Source: Ovis canadensis (taxonomy: Eukaryota > Chordata > Mammalia > Artiodactyla > Bovidae). Taken from it: 64,000 bases of DNA. Positions within the stretch are counted from its first letter, which is position 1; the number at the start of each line of letters is the position of its first letter. The DNA is taken from positions 15,912,501 through 15,976,500 of the forward strand of contig NC_091255.1 of assembly GCF_042477335.2 (NCBI RefSeq). The letters run 5' to 3'. Positions 21,352 through 32,791 of this stretch are shown here, one piece after another. Under the pieces are notes generated by a model. The model was not told where the DNA came from. It did not search any database and saw nothing but the letters and a program-made list of their open reading frames with translations. Position numbers and translations under genes: made by a program.

Positions 21352-22680
21352 TTGAATTTTTAAATGCATAAAGGAGTTAAATAGAAATTTCTCCAAAGAA
21401 AACATACAAATGGCCCATAAGCATATGAACAGGTGCTTCATTAGTTGTTGGCTAAGTGGCTAAGTCACTTCAGTTGTGTCCGACTCTGTGTGACCCCACA
21501 GACAGCAGCCCACCAGGCTCCCCCGTCCCTGGGATTCTCCAGGCAAGAACACTGGAGTGGGTTGCCATTTCCCTCTCCAATGCATGAAAGTGAAAAGTGA
21601 AAGGGAAGTCGCAGTTGTGTCCGACTCCTAGTGACCCCATGGACTGCAGCCCACCAGGCTCCTCTGTCCGTGGGATTTTCCAGGCAAGAGTACTGGAGTG
21701 GGGTGCCATCGCCTTCTCTGTCATTAGTTGTTAGGAAAATGCAAATCAAACCTTAAGATAGTGCTGCACACGTGCTGGGAAGGCTATAGCCAAGTCAGCG
21801 CTCTGTTGTGACCTGGATGGGTGGGACGGGGGGGTGGGGTGGGCGAGAGATTCAAGAGGGACGGGAGATGTGTATAGATATAGCTGATTCACTTCGTTGT
21901 ACAGCAGAAACTAACACACCAGTGTCAAGTAACTCTAGCCACTAAAAAGTAAAATTAAATTAAAAAAAAAATTTTAATGGGAAAAAAAATAGAAGGTATG
22001 TGTTGGCAAGGATGTGGAGGAATTGAAGCCCTCATATGTTGTTAAGGGGAGTGTAAAGTGGTGCAGCCACTATGGAAAACAGTTTGGTGATGTATGGTTG
22101 ATGCCATACAACCCTGCAATTCTACATCCAAGTATATACCAAAAGAAATGGAAAACAGGGACTCAAAGAGAAACATATACGTGAATGTTCATAGTAGCAC
22201 TATTCCCCATAACTAAAAGGTGGAAACGCCCGATGACTCATCAGCTGCTGAATGGCTGAACAAGATGTGGTCTGTCCATCCAGTGGAATATTATTCAGCC
22301 AGAAAAAGGAATCAAGGGCTGACATAAGCTACAGCAAGGATGACTTGTAAAAACATATACTTGGTGAAAAACGCCAGCCGCAAAAAGCCACGTATTGCAT
22401 CGTTCGGTTTACATGAAATGTCAGGAATAGGTAAACCCTTGGAGTCAGAGGCCAGACTGGTGGCTGCTAAGGGGTGAGGGGAGGAACAAAGAGGTATCGA
22501 CTGCCTAACGGTTGTAGAGTCTCATTCTGGGGGAAGAAAGTGTTCCTGAACCGGATAGTGATAATGGTTGCGCCACATGGTCAATGTACTACGTGCCACT
22601 AAACTTATACTTTTTAATGGTTAAAGTGGTGGTGTATATATGTCTGAATTTTAAGCTTTTTTTAAAAAGTTCAGACTCAT
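21352..22680 (+). mobile_element. old L1 LINE 3' part, split by BOV-A2
   Basis: Mammalian L1 end-of-ORF2 and 3' text: 'cccataagcatatgaacaggt', 'gaaaatgcaaatcaaacc', 'ggaatattattcagccag', 'catgaaatgtcaggaatagg'. A second L1 3'-end piece with its own A-rich tail seems to be nested at about 21795-21985. No open frame remains. Confidence 0.85.
21450..21720 (-). mobile_element. BOV-A2 SINE dimer with target-site duplication
   Basis: Antisense dimer flanked by a perfect 12-base duplication, tcattagttgtt (21438-21449 and 21721-21732), inside the L1. Confidence 0.95.
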
Positions 22681-22842
22681 CTGTCTTGTTCATTTATGGA
22701 TCTCCAGGGCTTAGAATGTTAGGAAGCTCACAGTAGGTGCCCAAAATATGTTTGTTGGAGAAACAAATAGAAAGGAGCAGAGCCCAGGCCTCCCAGCTCC
22801 CAGTCATGAGTTCTTTCCACAACATCAGAAAGCTCTAACTCA

Positions 22843-22990
22843 GTGGTTCTTAACCTCTGGGCCATCCGGTTACCTGGAAGGCTCGCTGAAACACAGACTA
22901 CAGGGCTTAAGCGCAGGACCTGAGAGTTTGCTTGTCTGACAAGTTCTGTACTGGCCCAGGGGCCACACTTTGAAGCCGCTGCCCTCTGCT
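22843..22990 (+). repeat. MER5A-like hAT DNA transposon remnant
   Basis: 'cagtggttcttaacctctggg' at one end and 'ggccacactttgaagccgctg' at the other, as in the MER5A terminal regions. Confidence 0.72.
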
Positions 22991-23279
22991 GCCCGCTAAA
23001 CCAGCAAGAGAAGAGGAACTCTGATGTGACCAGGAGAGAGGAAAGCCAGGGCTGATGCTTAATTCAAAGAGAAATAGATTTAAACCACAAATGCAGCTAC
23101 GCAAAAAAAAAAAAAATCAGTTTTAATCAGTCGAAAAGTCTCTGAGGCAAAGACTTGTTTTCTATCAGCTGAGTTGACAGGTTTGGTGGGGAGTTTAACT
23201 GGACTGGAGGAGACTTACTATCTACCTCCTCAACTCAGACACATCTCTTGCTCCTCAGAAGTGAGGCCACACTGGCCTT

Positions 23280-23462
23280 CTGGAAGCTCCTAGAACAAAG
23301 CGGTTCCTTCCTTGGGGCCTTTGCACTTTCTGCTGCTTCTGCCTGCAACAACTCTGGCCCTCCCCATTCCCTCCCTTTCATCCCCACCTCCATCTCCTTT
23401 GTCTGACTGATTAGTTTACAATCCTTCCTACCCTGTAAGAAGGCTTCCCTGACGAGCTGCAT
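23280..23462 (-). repeat. L2 LINE 3'-end fragment
   Basis: Antisense L2: 'ccttggggcctttgcacttt', 'caatccttcctaccctgtaag', 'ggcttccctgacgagc'. Confidence 0.72.
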
Positions 23463-23499
23463 TAGTTCAGGATCTTTAAGGAATTAAAAATCTATTAAT

Positions 23500-23775
23500 T
23501 ACTATCACATTGATATGATTAAAAATATTATAGTCATTTCAATTAATGCAAAAGTGCATTCAAAAAAGCAAACACCCTTTTATAATTTTTTTTCCAAACT
23601 AAGAACAGAAGAGAAATAGCCCCCAAATAGCCTTCTACCAAAAGGTGACAGCAATCATATTATTCCCTTTGAACACAGATGGGAGGCAAGAAGACCTCTG
23701 TTCAACACTGTTCTAGAAGTCCTAGATGTAGTGATAAGACAGGAAAAACTAACAAGAGTTATAGCTCTTGTAACA
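23500..23775 (+). mobile_element. old L1 LINE ORF2 fragment
   Basis: L1 reverse-transcriptase wording: 'atagtcatttcaattaatgc', 'gttcaacactgttctagaag' and 'agacaggaaaaactaac'. The frame is broken throughout. Confidence 0.7.
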
Positions 23776-24284
23776 GAAGAAAGGGTATTGTCCTGAGCAG
23801 TAAGAGTTTCTACACAGAAAATGCAAGGGAACCTACAATATGCAAGGGCCATTTGTTTCTTCGTGTGGATGATTCTTTGTGGTGATAACTCCATTAGAAT
23901 CGTGCCCTGGGCTCTCTTTTCACCCATCACCAAAGAATAACTTGTCAAGTTTGGAGAAAGAACTGGGCCCGCACAGACCAGCAGCCTCCTTTCTATCCTC
24001 TTGGGGAAACAGCCTGCCCGTAGGAACCTCTCATCCTCTCCCCCCGACCACCCTGTGATATCTGCGATGGCAAGACCAGCAGTCTTCCAGCTCTGTCTGC
24101 AACTGGGTACATTTAATGATGGAATAGGATATTAAAGAGCCTATTGTAGCCACAAATCTAATCCATATTTCCCAAACAATTTTGGGAAGAATTAAGGTGA
24201 GAGTTTGCACCTCTGTCTATCTGACTCCTGCAGACTCCTAACTTCTCAATTTGTTCTAAACTTGGTAGAGGAGCAAAGGTCATA

Positions 24285-24765
24285 CATAGTAACCCTCTCA
24301 AAACCTGAAACTATTAGAATTAATAAGAGATATCAAAAAGGTATCTGGAAACAATATATAAAAATCAATATTACTCCTATATACAGCAGAATAACCAACT
24401 AGAAAACGTAATTTTTTTTTTTTTTTTTGGCTGTGCTGCACGGCAGCTGGCAGGGTCTTAGTTCAACCAGAGATCAAAGCCACACCCTTGGAAGTGAAAG
24501 TATGGAGTCCTACCATTGGACCACCAGGGAATTCCCGAGAAAATGTAATTTTAAGAAAATTCCAGTTATAATTTTAAAAGTCCTGCAAGGTGCCTAGGAA
24601 TAATGCTGACAAAAAGTATGCACAATCTTCATAAAGAATATTATAAAATTGTAATGATGGATGCTAGAAAGAGGCCTAAAGAAAAGCTGAGATTGATCAT
24701 GTTCACACACATGAAGGTTCAATAATGTAAAGATAGCAAATTTTTCTCAAGTAGGGGGGCAGCCT
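24285..24765 (+). mobile_element. old L1 LINE ORF2 fragment split by a CHR SINE
   Basis: Diverged L1 ORF2 3' part ('atcaatattactcctatatac', 'gtaatgatggatgctag'), interrupted at 24412-24536. No open frame is left. Confidence 0.6.
24412..24536 (-). mobile_element. CHR-family SINE with target-site duplication
   Basis: Poly(T) lead, 'ggctgtgctgcacggcagc' and end 'accaccagggaattccc'. The flanks gaaaacgtaatt and gaaaatgtaatt match with one change. Confidence 0.88.
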
Positions 24766-24833
24766 TTCTGTACCCTGTATTCCCCCAACCACTCTCTATC
24801 TCTTCTCTAAATAAGAAGTTTTAATACATACCA

Positions 24834-25038
24834 ATAGTGTTAGTCACTCAGTCCTGTCTGATTCTGCAACCCCGTGGACTGTAACCCACCAGGCCCCTCT
24901 GTCTATGGAATTCTCCAGGCAAGAACACTGGAGTGGGTTGCCAATCTTCTTCAGGGGATCTTCCCAGCCCAGGGGTCGAACCCAGGTCTCCCGCATTGCA
25001 GGCAAATTCTTTACTGTCTGAGCTACCAGGGAAGCCCC
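24834..25038 (-). mobile_element. Bov-tA SINE
   Basis: Antisense, full length from 'gttagtcactcagtcctg' to 'gctaccagggaagcccc'. Confidence 0.94.
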
Positions 25039-25138
25039 AATATGTAAATAGAATTTATCTTGATTAATAAAGCAATGTCCAATAATTTTTTTTTAAATAG
25101 TAATGACTGCCTTTATGCAGTGCCACTTGATAAAGGAA

Positions 25139-25350
25139 AGGGCTTCCCAGATGGCATAGTGGTAAAGAATCCATCTGCCAAGCAGGAGCTGCAGGTTGAA
25201 TCCCTGAGTCAGGAAGGTCTCCTACAGGAGGAAGTGGCAACCTACTCCAGTATTCTTGCCTGGACAATTCCATAGACAGAGGAGCCTGATGGGCTATGGT
25301 CCACAGGGTTGCAAAGAGTCAGACAGGACTGAGCAACTGAGCACTCACTC
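25139..25350 (+). mobile_element. Bov-tA SINE
   Basis: Sense, full length from 'gggcttcccagatggcatag' to 'caggactgagcaactgagc'. It sits 100 bases from an antisense copy, giving an inverted SINE pair. Confidence 0.94.
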
Positions 25351-25371
25351 AATAAGGGAATAATCACAATA

Positions 25372-25470
25372 ACTCTTGAACTAGGTGTTATTATCATTAT
25401 TCCCATTTTATGGATGAGCTGAGACCCAGAGAAGTTATTCAACTTGCCCAAGGACACGCAGCCTGGCTCC
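25372..25470 (-). repeat. MIR SINE fragment
   Basis: Antisense: 'tattcccattttatggatgag', 'ttgcccaaggacacgcagcc'. Confidence 0.8.
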
Positions 25471-25787
25471 AAGCCTGTTTTCTTTCTTTCTGTGGGTATT
25501 TTGCTTTTGTGTGTCTGTTCCTCTCTGGCTGTGTGCAGTTTTGTAGCTGCGCTGGGCCTTCGCTAGTTGTGCAGAGCAGAACTACCCTCCAGTCATGCTG
25601 TGCAGGCCTCATGTTGAGGTGGCCTCTCGGTGCGGAGCGTGGGGTCCAGGCACTTGGGTGTCAGTAGCTGTGGCTCATGAGCTTAGTTGCCCCAATGCAC
25701 GTGGGATCTTCCTGGACCGGGGATTGAACCTGTGTCCCCTACACTGCAAGGGGGATCCTGAGCCCCTGGACCACCAGGGAAGCCCCA
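25471..25787 (-). mobile_element. CHR-family SINE (long form)
   Basis: Antisense: 'tgtagctgcgctgggccttcg', 'gggattgaacctgtgtcccc', end 'accaccagggaagcccc'. Confidence 0.85.
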
Positions 25788-26559
25788 AGCCCGTTTGCTG
25801 AACTGCTGCTCCCTGCTGCAGTCAGGCTTTTCCTGGAGCACCCATGCTGTCACTCACCCGCCGTCTGTGAGGCGGAGAGGCCGACTTTGGAGTGAGCGCA
25901 CTGTGAACCCAGAGCTCGAGCCCCTTCATCTGTGGCCTCAGAGACCGTGTGCCCCAACGAGCCTCCAGGGAGGAGGTTGAAAATCAGGGTCCGTCTGACC
26001 GAGGAAGAATTCCCTCTGATCCTAAGAGGAGCGTCTGCCCCTGAGATCTGAGCTGCGTCCAGGGTTCCTAGCCACTCAAAGAGACCCCTCTTTCTCTGAT
26101 GGGACAGGAGACCTTGGCTCCCTCAGGGTCTGCTTTGCTTTGAATTCTGCTTCATTCCTCCTCATCTTTGGGACTCATCAGGGAAATCATCTTGCCTTCT
26201 GTCCCCCGCACTCATGTGCTCCTACTTCTTAGCAAACACCCCGAGACACAGGTGCTGAGGTGGCCTGCACAGGACTGCCCTGTCTGCCGCTGTGCCCCCA
26301 TCCAAGTCTCTGTGTTAAATATCAGACCCGCGGAACGGGTCTGGTGCTCAGTGACACCTCTGCTAGGTGGGGGTGCAGTGGGGTCCCAGTAAAGACGCAT
26401 CCTGAGCACTCAAGAAGCTCAGATGAAGCAATGACCTGACTGCGTAAGGCAGACGAATTTCAGGTTAAGGGCAGAGGAGCAGGGTTTGGGGGGCTCAGAG
26501 TAGTGAGGGGCTTCCTAGGATCAGATTCCAGCTCTGCGGGGACTTGAGCAAATAGTCTA
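25788..26559. other. unique DNA, no gene seen
   Basis: C/T-rich unique sequence with no recognisable repeat or splice-bounded frame. Confidence 0.45.
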
Positions 26560-26975
26560 CGGTAGGCAGAACAATGCCTTCCCTCCAGGATGTACACATC
26601 TCAATCCCTGGAACCTGCAAGTCTGTTAGCTTAGGTGGCAATGGGGGAATCCATGTTGCTAATCAACTGACCTTATGATAGGGAGGTTGTCCAGGCTTAT
26701 GTGAGTGAGCCCAGTGTAATCACAAAGGTACTTAAAAGTGGAAGAGTGAGGCAGGAGGACCACTCAGAATGATATGGTGAGAGAAGAGCTCCTTATTCCT
26801 GGCCTTGGAGACAGAGGGAAAAAGACACAAGGTGAGAGATGCAGGCAGACTCCAGAGCTGGGAAAGGCAAAGAGACAGATTCACCCCTCGAGGCTCCAGA
26901 GAGACTGACACTCTGACTTTACCCTCACGACACTCATGTTAGACTTCTGACCTGCAGAATGTAAAATAGCAAATT
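26560..26975 (+). repeat. ancient mammal-wide interspersed repeat, family name not resolved
   Basis: Familiar order: 'ggcagaacaatgccttccc', 'atctcaatccctggaacctgc', 'gagctgggaaaggcaaagag', 'gacttctgacctgcagaatg'. I know the pattern from many mammalian loci but cannot name the family safely. Confidence 0.55.
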
Positions 26976-27146
26976 TGTCTTTTTTTTTTTTGGTTTTTTA
27001 AAATATAAATGTATTTATTTTAATTGGAGGTTAATTACTTTACAATATTGTATTGGTTTTGCCATACATCAACACAAATCCACCACAGGTATACACGTGT
27101 TCCCCGTCCTGAACCCCCCTCTCTCCTCCCTCCCTGTACAAATTTG
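26976..27146 (-). mobile_element. ruminant L1 3'-end fragment, copy 1
   Basis: Poly(T) lead, then 'ttggaggttaattactttac' and 'tacacgtgttccccgtcctg'. It is flanked by caaatttgt on both sides (about 26969 and 27140), probably its target-site duplication. Confidence 0.85.
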
Positions 27147-27184
27147 TGTTAAAAGTTCTGGTCTTTTTCTTACAGAGAGGTAGA

Positions 27185-27280
27185 AAAATTAATACACCAC
27201 CTAAATTCTGTAAACCTCAGTTTTCTCATCTATAAAGTGGGAATAATCACTACAATCACTGCCCAGTGTAGGTGTTGTCA
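27185..27280 (+). repeat. MIR SINE fragment
   Basis: 'taaacctcagttttctcatc' and 'taaagtgggaataatcac'. Confidence 0.75.
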
Positions 27281-27429
27281 ACTGAAGAAAAAGGTACCAC
27301 CTAAAGGTTTCAAGTGAAGTTTTATTCAGGGACCTTACTGAGAGCTATAGCCCGAGACACAGCCTCCCAGATTTGGGGAGAAGCCACGGTATACAGGACT
27401 TTTTTCTGGGGAGGCAGGGTGGAAACAAG

Positions 27430-27540
27430 GAATTCCCAGTGGTTAGGACGCAGCACTTTCACTGCCGTGGCCTGGGTTCAGTCCCTACTTGGGGAACTAA
27501 GACCCTGAAAGCCACATGGTATTGCTAGAAAAAAATAGAA
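27430..27540 (+). mobile_element. CHR-family SINE (short form)
   Basis: 'gaattcccagtggttaggac', 'cctgggttcagtccctacttg', then an A-rich end. Confidence 0.85.
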
Positions 27541-27589
27541 GACTTGTAGGCAAACATCAAAAAATTACTGCTAATCACAAAAAAGCAGA

Positions 27590-27647
27590 CATCTCAATGA
27601 ATTTACTCAATGAATTAATGAATTAGTCAATGAATTAATGAATTTAA
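27590..27647. repeat. short tandem repeat of a caatgaattaatgaatt-like unit
   Basis: Three imperfect copies of tcaatgaattaatgaattag in a row, directly before the next L1 piece. Confidence 0.85.
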
Positions 27648-27773
27648 TTGGAGGTTAATTACTTTACAATATTGTATTGGTTTTGCCATACATCAACATG
27701 AATCCACCACGGATATACACGTGTTCCCCATCCTGAACCCCTCTACCTCCTCCCTCCCCGTACAAATTTGTGC
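27648..27773 (-). mobile_element. ruminant L1 3'-end fragment, copy 2
   Basis: Almost identical to copy 1 at about 27020-27148, and it stops at the same base followed by the same non-L1 word gtacaaatttgtg. It lacks the poly(T) lead. Confidence 0.85.
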
Positions 27774-27777
27774 TATC

Positions 27778-27935
27778 TATGCGTGCTAAGTCGCTTCAGT
27801 CATCTCTGACTCTTGAGACCCCCATGGACTGTAGCCTGCCAGGCTTCTCTGTTCATGGGATTTTCCAGGGAAGACTCTGGTCTCTTACATCTCCTGAATT
27901 GGTAGGCAGATTCTTTACCACGGGTGCCACCTTTC
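27778..27935 (-). mobile_element. Bov-tA SINE, shortened
   Basis: Antisense: 'gcgtgctaagtcgcttcag' to 'gattctttaccacgggtgcc'. The middle is deleted ('ttttccagggaagactctgg'). Confidence 0.87.
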
Positions 27936-28192
27936 CGTCTATGGCAGTTGCAACTCTGGACACATTGAAATAATTCCTTAAATAGGCATCTCTGTATCGA
28001 GGGCCAGTATCCTGTTTTCCTCTGTCCTGAATTGCCTTCAGGACACATGGTCAGGGGTAGCTGCAGTGGTTGATGGCTTGATGGTGGGCAACATTCACTG
28101 TTTACTGACACACAGGCAATATATTTTGCCTACAGTGTGATGATCAGATGAAGTAATGTATATAAAAATTCTTTGTGCAGGGTTCAGCCCAT

Positions 28193-28404
28193 CATGGGCT
28201 TCCCAGCTGGCAAAGTGGGTAAAGAATCCACCTGCCAGTGCAGGAGACACAAGAGATGTGGGTTTGATCCATAGGTTGGGAAGATCCTCTCGAGTAGGAA
28301 ATGGAAACCCACTCTTGCGTGGGAAATCCCATGGACCAAGGAGCCTGGCAGGCTGCAGTCCATGGGGTGGCAAAGAGCTGAACATGACTGAGCACGCACA
28401 TGCC
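28193..28404 (+). mobile_element. Bov-tA SINE with target-site duplication
   Basis: Sense, full length, flanked by cagcccat at 28185-28192 and 28405-28412. Confidence 0.95.
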
Positions 28405-28412
28405 CAGCCCAT

Positions 28413-28862
28413 TGTCGTTCAGTTGCTCGGTCATATCCAACTCTTTGCCACCCCATGGACGGCAGCACACCAGACTTCCCTGTCCTGCACTATCTCCCAC
28501 AGTTTGCTCAAATTCATGTCCATTGAGTCAATGATGTCTTCCAACCATCTCATCCTCTGTCATCCCCTTCTCCTTCCCTCTATCTTTCCCAGCATCAGGG
28601 TCTTTTCCAATGAGTTGACTCTTCACATCAGGAGGCCAAATTTTGGAACTTCAGCTTCAGCATGAATATGCAGGGTTGATTTCCTTTAGGATGGACTAGT
28701 TGGATCTCCTTGCTGTCCAAGGGACTCTCAAGAGTCTTCTCTAGCACCACAGTTTGAAAGCATCGATTCTTTGGAGCTCAGCCTTCTTTATGGCCCAGCT
28801 CTCACATCTGTACATGACTACTGGAAAAACCATAGCTTTGACTAGACAGAACTTTAGTAGGT
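28413..28862 (-). mobile_element. BovB 3'-end fragment
   Basis: Antisense BovB from 'cgttcagttgctcggtcat' to 'accatagctttgactagac', about 450 bases. It lies against the downstream duplication of the Bov-tA. Confidence 0.92.
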
Positions 28863-29825
28863 ATAAAATAAATACAGTATCATTGTTGAGAAGCTCAGTA
28901 ACTGTCTCCTGGAAAAGCCCTTCTGGGCTCCCTCGGCACAGACCCACCTCTGTAGCCCAGGCTGGACGAGCATCTCTCCTCATCCTTTCTGAGGATACCG
29001 CATTCTCCTTAGGACCACCCAGTCCACTTTCTGTCGCCCTCCCAATTTCTGCTTTTGTTGGTCTTTGATAGTCCAATCTCTGATTCTGGGGGTTGTGAGC
29101 AGGTGAGGGGCACTTACATACAGAAGCTGTGACCCACTTTCCACAAGAAACGTCCCCTTGGCTAGAAGGCCAGGGTGCGGACCTAGTACTAACTTATGGC
29201 CATATTCCCACAGCTGGTCTTGGACGAATAATCTCTTTACCAAAAAAGACAACCTTTGTGGAAAACTGCTGGGTGTTCATGTTTTTATCCATCGAACTCT
29301 TCTAAGAAGAGTGAATTTTCTGATGCCGGAGTCACAAGAGACAAATTTTCTGCTTCTCTTCTAGGAAATGAAAAGAGACACCAATGGGAAGTAGGTTTAA
29401 CACCAGTATTTATTACAGCAGAAAAGCAGAGAAGACAAAAAGGCAATGACCAAAGCCCCTGCCGCCGGAGTGGTGTGTTTCACTGGGCTGAACAAGGCTT
29501 TCCCACTAACCTGTCTCCTGTTCTGGAGACCCCAGGTCCACCAGCCCCAGGAAAGATTCTCCTTCTACTTACCCTTCAAACTGGTAGGAAGGGACCATTA
29601 AAGGGGAGGGAGGGAAGAGCTCTGGTTGTGAGTTGTTCAGGTTAGTAAAGTGAAGCAGCATAAATATGTGCCGTTAGTCCTCAACATAATCTTGCTGTGC
29701 CCACAGTTCACAAGCCCTGGAGATCTCCACTCCACAAATGGGAAAGAAATGAAAGGAGCCTCATCGTGTTTCAATAGTATCCGGGCCTTTGCTCATCAAA
29801 GCACCTGCTGGAAAAGAACAAGAAG
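28863..29825. other. unclassified DNA, no gene seen
   Basis: About 960 bases without a recognised repeat. The longest frame is 29256-29645 on the plus strand (129 codons), with no domain I know. An LTR or other old repeat cannot be excluded. Confidence 0.4.
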
Positions 29826-29853
29826 ATGTTATGATGATGGTGTTGATAAAGAA

Positions 29854-31885
29854 TGTGGTACGTATATACAATGGAATATCACTCAGCCACTGAAAAGAAT
29901 GAAATAATGCCATTTTCAGCAACATGGATGGACCTAGAGATTGTCATACTAAGTGAAGTAAGTCAGACAGAGAAGGAGAAATATCATATGCTATCCCTTA
30001 TATCACTACAAACAAAGCTAGTGGAGGTGATGGCATTCCAGTTGAGCTCTTTCAAATCCTGAAAGATGATGCTGTGAAAGTGCTGCACTCAATATGGCAG
30101 CAAATTTGGAAAACTCAGCAGTGGCCAGAGGACTGGAAAAGGTTTGTTTTCATTCCAATCTCAAAGAAAGGCAATGCCAAACAATGCTCAAACTACCACA
30201 CAGTTGAACTCATCTCACACGCTAGTAAAGTAATACTCAAAATTCTCCAAGCCAGGCTTCAGCAATACGTGAACCATGAACTTCCAGATGTGTAAGCTGG
30301 TTTTAGAAAAGGCAGAGGAACCAGATATCAAAATGCCAGCATCCATTGGATCATCGAAAAAGCAAGAGAGTTCCAGGAAAACATCTATTTCTGCTTTATT
30401 GACTATGCCAAAGCCTTTGACTGTGTGAATCACAATAAACTGTAGAAAATTCTGAAAGAGATGGGAATCCCAGACTACCTGACCTGCCTCTTGAGAAACC
30501 TATATGCAGTTCAGGAAGCTACAGTTAGAACTGGACATGGTTCAGTCCTATTTGGAACAGACTGGTTCCAAATAGGAAAAGGAGTACGTCAAGGCTGTAT
30601 ATTGTCACCCTGCTTATTTAACTTATATGCAGAGTACATCATGAGAAAGCCTGGGCTGGATGAAGCACAAGCTGGAATCAAGATTGCCAGGAGAAATATC
30701 AATAACCTCAGATATGCAGATGACACCACCCATATGGCAGAAAGTGAAGAGGAACTAAAGAGCCTCTTGATGAAAGTGAAAGAGGAGAGTGAAACAGTTG
30801 GCTTAAAGCTCAGCATTCCGAAAACAAAGATCATGGCATCTGTTCCCATCACTTCATGAGAAATAGATGGGGAAACAGTGGAAACAGTGGTTGACTTTAT
30901 TTTGGGGGGCTCCAAAATCACTGCAGATGGTGACTGCAGCCATGAAATTAAAAGACGCTTCCTCCTTGGAAGAAAAGTCATGACCAACCTAGATAGCATA
31001 TTAAAAAGCAGAGACATTACTTTGCCAACAATGGTCCATCTAGTCAAGGCTATGGTTTTTCCTGTGGTCATGTGTGGATGTGAGAGTTGGACTATGAAGA
31101 AAGCTGAGGGCTGAAGAATTGATGCTTTTGAATAGTGGTGCTGGAGAAGACTCTTGGGAGTCCCTTGGACTGCAAGGAGATCCAACCAGTCCATCCGAAA
31201 GGAAATCAGTCCTGGGTGTTCATTGGAAAGAATGATGCTAAAGCTGAAACTCCAGTACTTTGGCCACCTCATGAGAAGAGTTGACTCATTGGAAAAGACT
31301 CTGATGCTGGGAGGGATTAGGGGCAGGAGGAGAAGGGGAGGACAGAGGATGAGATGGCTGGATGGCATCACCAACTCTATGGACATGAGTTTGGGTAAAC
31401 TCCGGGAGTTGGTGATGGACAGGGAGGCCTGGCATGCTGCAATTCACAGGGTCGAAAAGAGTCGGACACGACTGAGCGACTGAACTGAACTGAAATGAAC
31501 TGATCCCTTATATGAAGAATCTAAAAGGAAATTATACAAATGAACTTATTTACAAAATGGAAATAGAGTCACAAATTTAGAGAAGGAAATTATGGTTACT
31601 GGGGGGAAAATGTAGGGAAAGAATAGTTAGGGGGGGTTTAGATCCACAGTACACACTGCTATATTTAAAATGGATAACCAACAAGGACCTATTGTATAGC
31701 ACAGGGAACTTTGCTCAACGTTACTGAGTGGCCTGGATGGAAAGGGAGTCTGGGGGAGAATGGATACATATATATGTATGGCTGACACCCTTTGCTGTCC
31801 ACCTGAGACTATCACAACATTGTTAATTGGCTGTACTCCAATATAAAATTGAAAGTTTTTTTTTAATTTTAAGAAAATAATGTCA
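29854..31885 (+). mobile_element. ruminant L1 LINE 3' end, split by a BovB
   Basis: L1 ORF2 end and 3' region: 'gtacgtatatacaatggaat', 'gtcatactaagtgaagtaag', then after the BovB 'gaagaatctaaaaggaaatt' and 'ggctgtactccaatataaa'. The flanks 29826-29853 and 31886-31910 match imperfectly (atgttatgatgatgg / atgtcatgatgatgt, then aaagaa), as an aged duplication of about 25 bases would. Confidence 0.9.
30004..31502 (+). mobile_element. BovB (RTE) LINE, 5'-truncated, with target-site duplication
   Basis: Flanked by a perfect 11-base duplication, atcccttatat, at 29993-30003 and 31503-31513, inside the L1. It holds the RT from before the FIDYAKAFDC motif to the 3' end. The YADD box is intact (30713-30724), but a TAA at about 30294 ends the first frame (30074-30295), a TAG (about 30443) and a TGA (about 30857) also interrupt, and 30878-31114 is in pieces. 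It is not active. Confidence 0.95.
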
Positions 31886-31959
31886 ATGTCATGATGATGT
31901 TGACAAAGAAGTGGGGAAGAGGAGGAGGGCAGGGGAAACAGCTACCAAACTGTCATTTC

Positions 31960-32110
31960 CTGAACACTTCCTAGCAGGTGCCAGGGCAGTACTAATTTCC
32001 ATGCCCTGACTTTTTAATGCTCTGAATAGCCATATGAGGGGCATGTTGCAAATGAGGAAGCTGAGAGATAAGTGAGGAATATTTTTTTCCAAAGCAGAGT
32101 CAGAGTGCTA
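31960..32110 (-). repeat. MIR SINE, diverged
   Basis: 'aggtgccagggcagtactaat' followed by 'caaatgaggaagctgagag'. Confidence 0.55.
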
Positions 32111-32324
32111 TATCCCCCCAGCTGCTTCCTGGTCTTCTGAAGCGTGGCACCCGTGGAATCCTGTGTTTTGCAGGAGCTGCCACCACAGCCACCAGAGGCG
32201 AGGCTGCTGCCCTGAGGCTCTCCAATCTGGAAGGCTCTCCTCTCACCTGGCCTGCACCAAAGCTGACAAGGGGTCCTGCTCTTAGAGTCAGTCACTACGT
32301 GCCCAGCTCTACACATCATCACTA

Positions 32325-32450
32325 CCCCAACTCAGAGACTCAGAGAGGCTAGGGGACTTGCCCAAGATCACGGAGCAGAAACACAAGGGTGCCATACTCA
32401 GGTCCACCGGGTTCCAGAGTCCGAGGGCTTATGGAGCCCGCAAGCAAGCG
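32325..32450 (-). repeat. MIR SINE fragment
   Basis: 'actcagagaggctaggggac', 'ttgcccaagatcacggagc'. Confidence 0.72.
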
Positions 32451-32791
32451 CTTCTGACGCCGGAGGACAAAGGTCTTAGGTGCCAGTGGAGGGATGAGTT
32501 CTGGCAGAGGAAGGAAGCAGCTCAGAGCCTGGAGGGGCCAAAGCAGGATGTTAGCAGAGCCCCTAGACCTCAAAAACAGAACTCCTGTTCCTTTCCTCGG
32601 AGATGCTCCTCTCACCGTTCAGGAGGACCATGCCCCACCTACCCCTGAAACGCACACACAGGTCCCAGCAGTACAGCCCGCAGAAAGCGTGCAGGATCTG
32701 GGGCTCTCAGAAGATAGCCATATCAGCCACGGGCTGGCATGCGTTAGTAGCTCAATCACACTCAGTTAAATCCCCTATAAAACAGGATTAA

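Noticed and set aside
30589..31386. 265-codon minus-strand frame
   Set aside because: It is the antisense of a BovB reverse transcriptase; BovB-derived sequence often stays open on the opposite strand.
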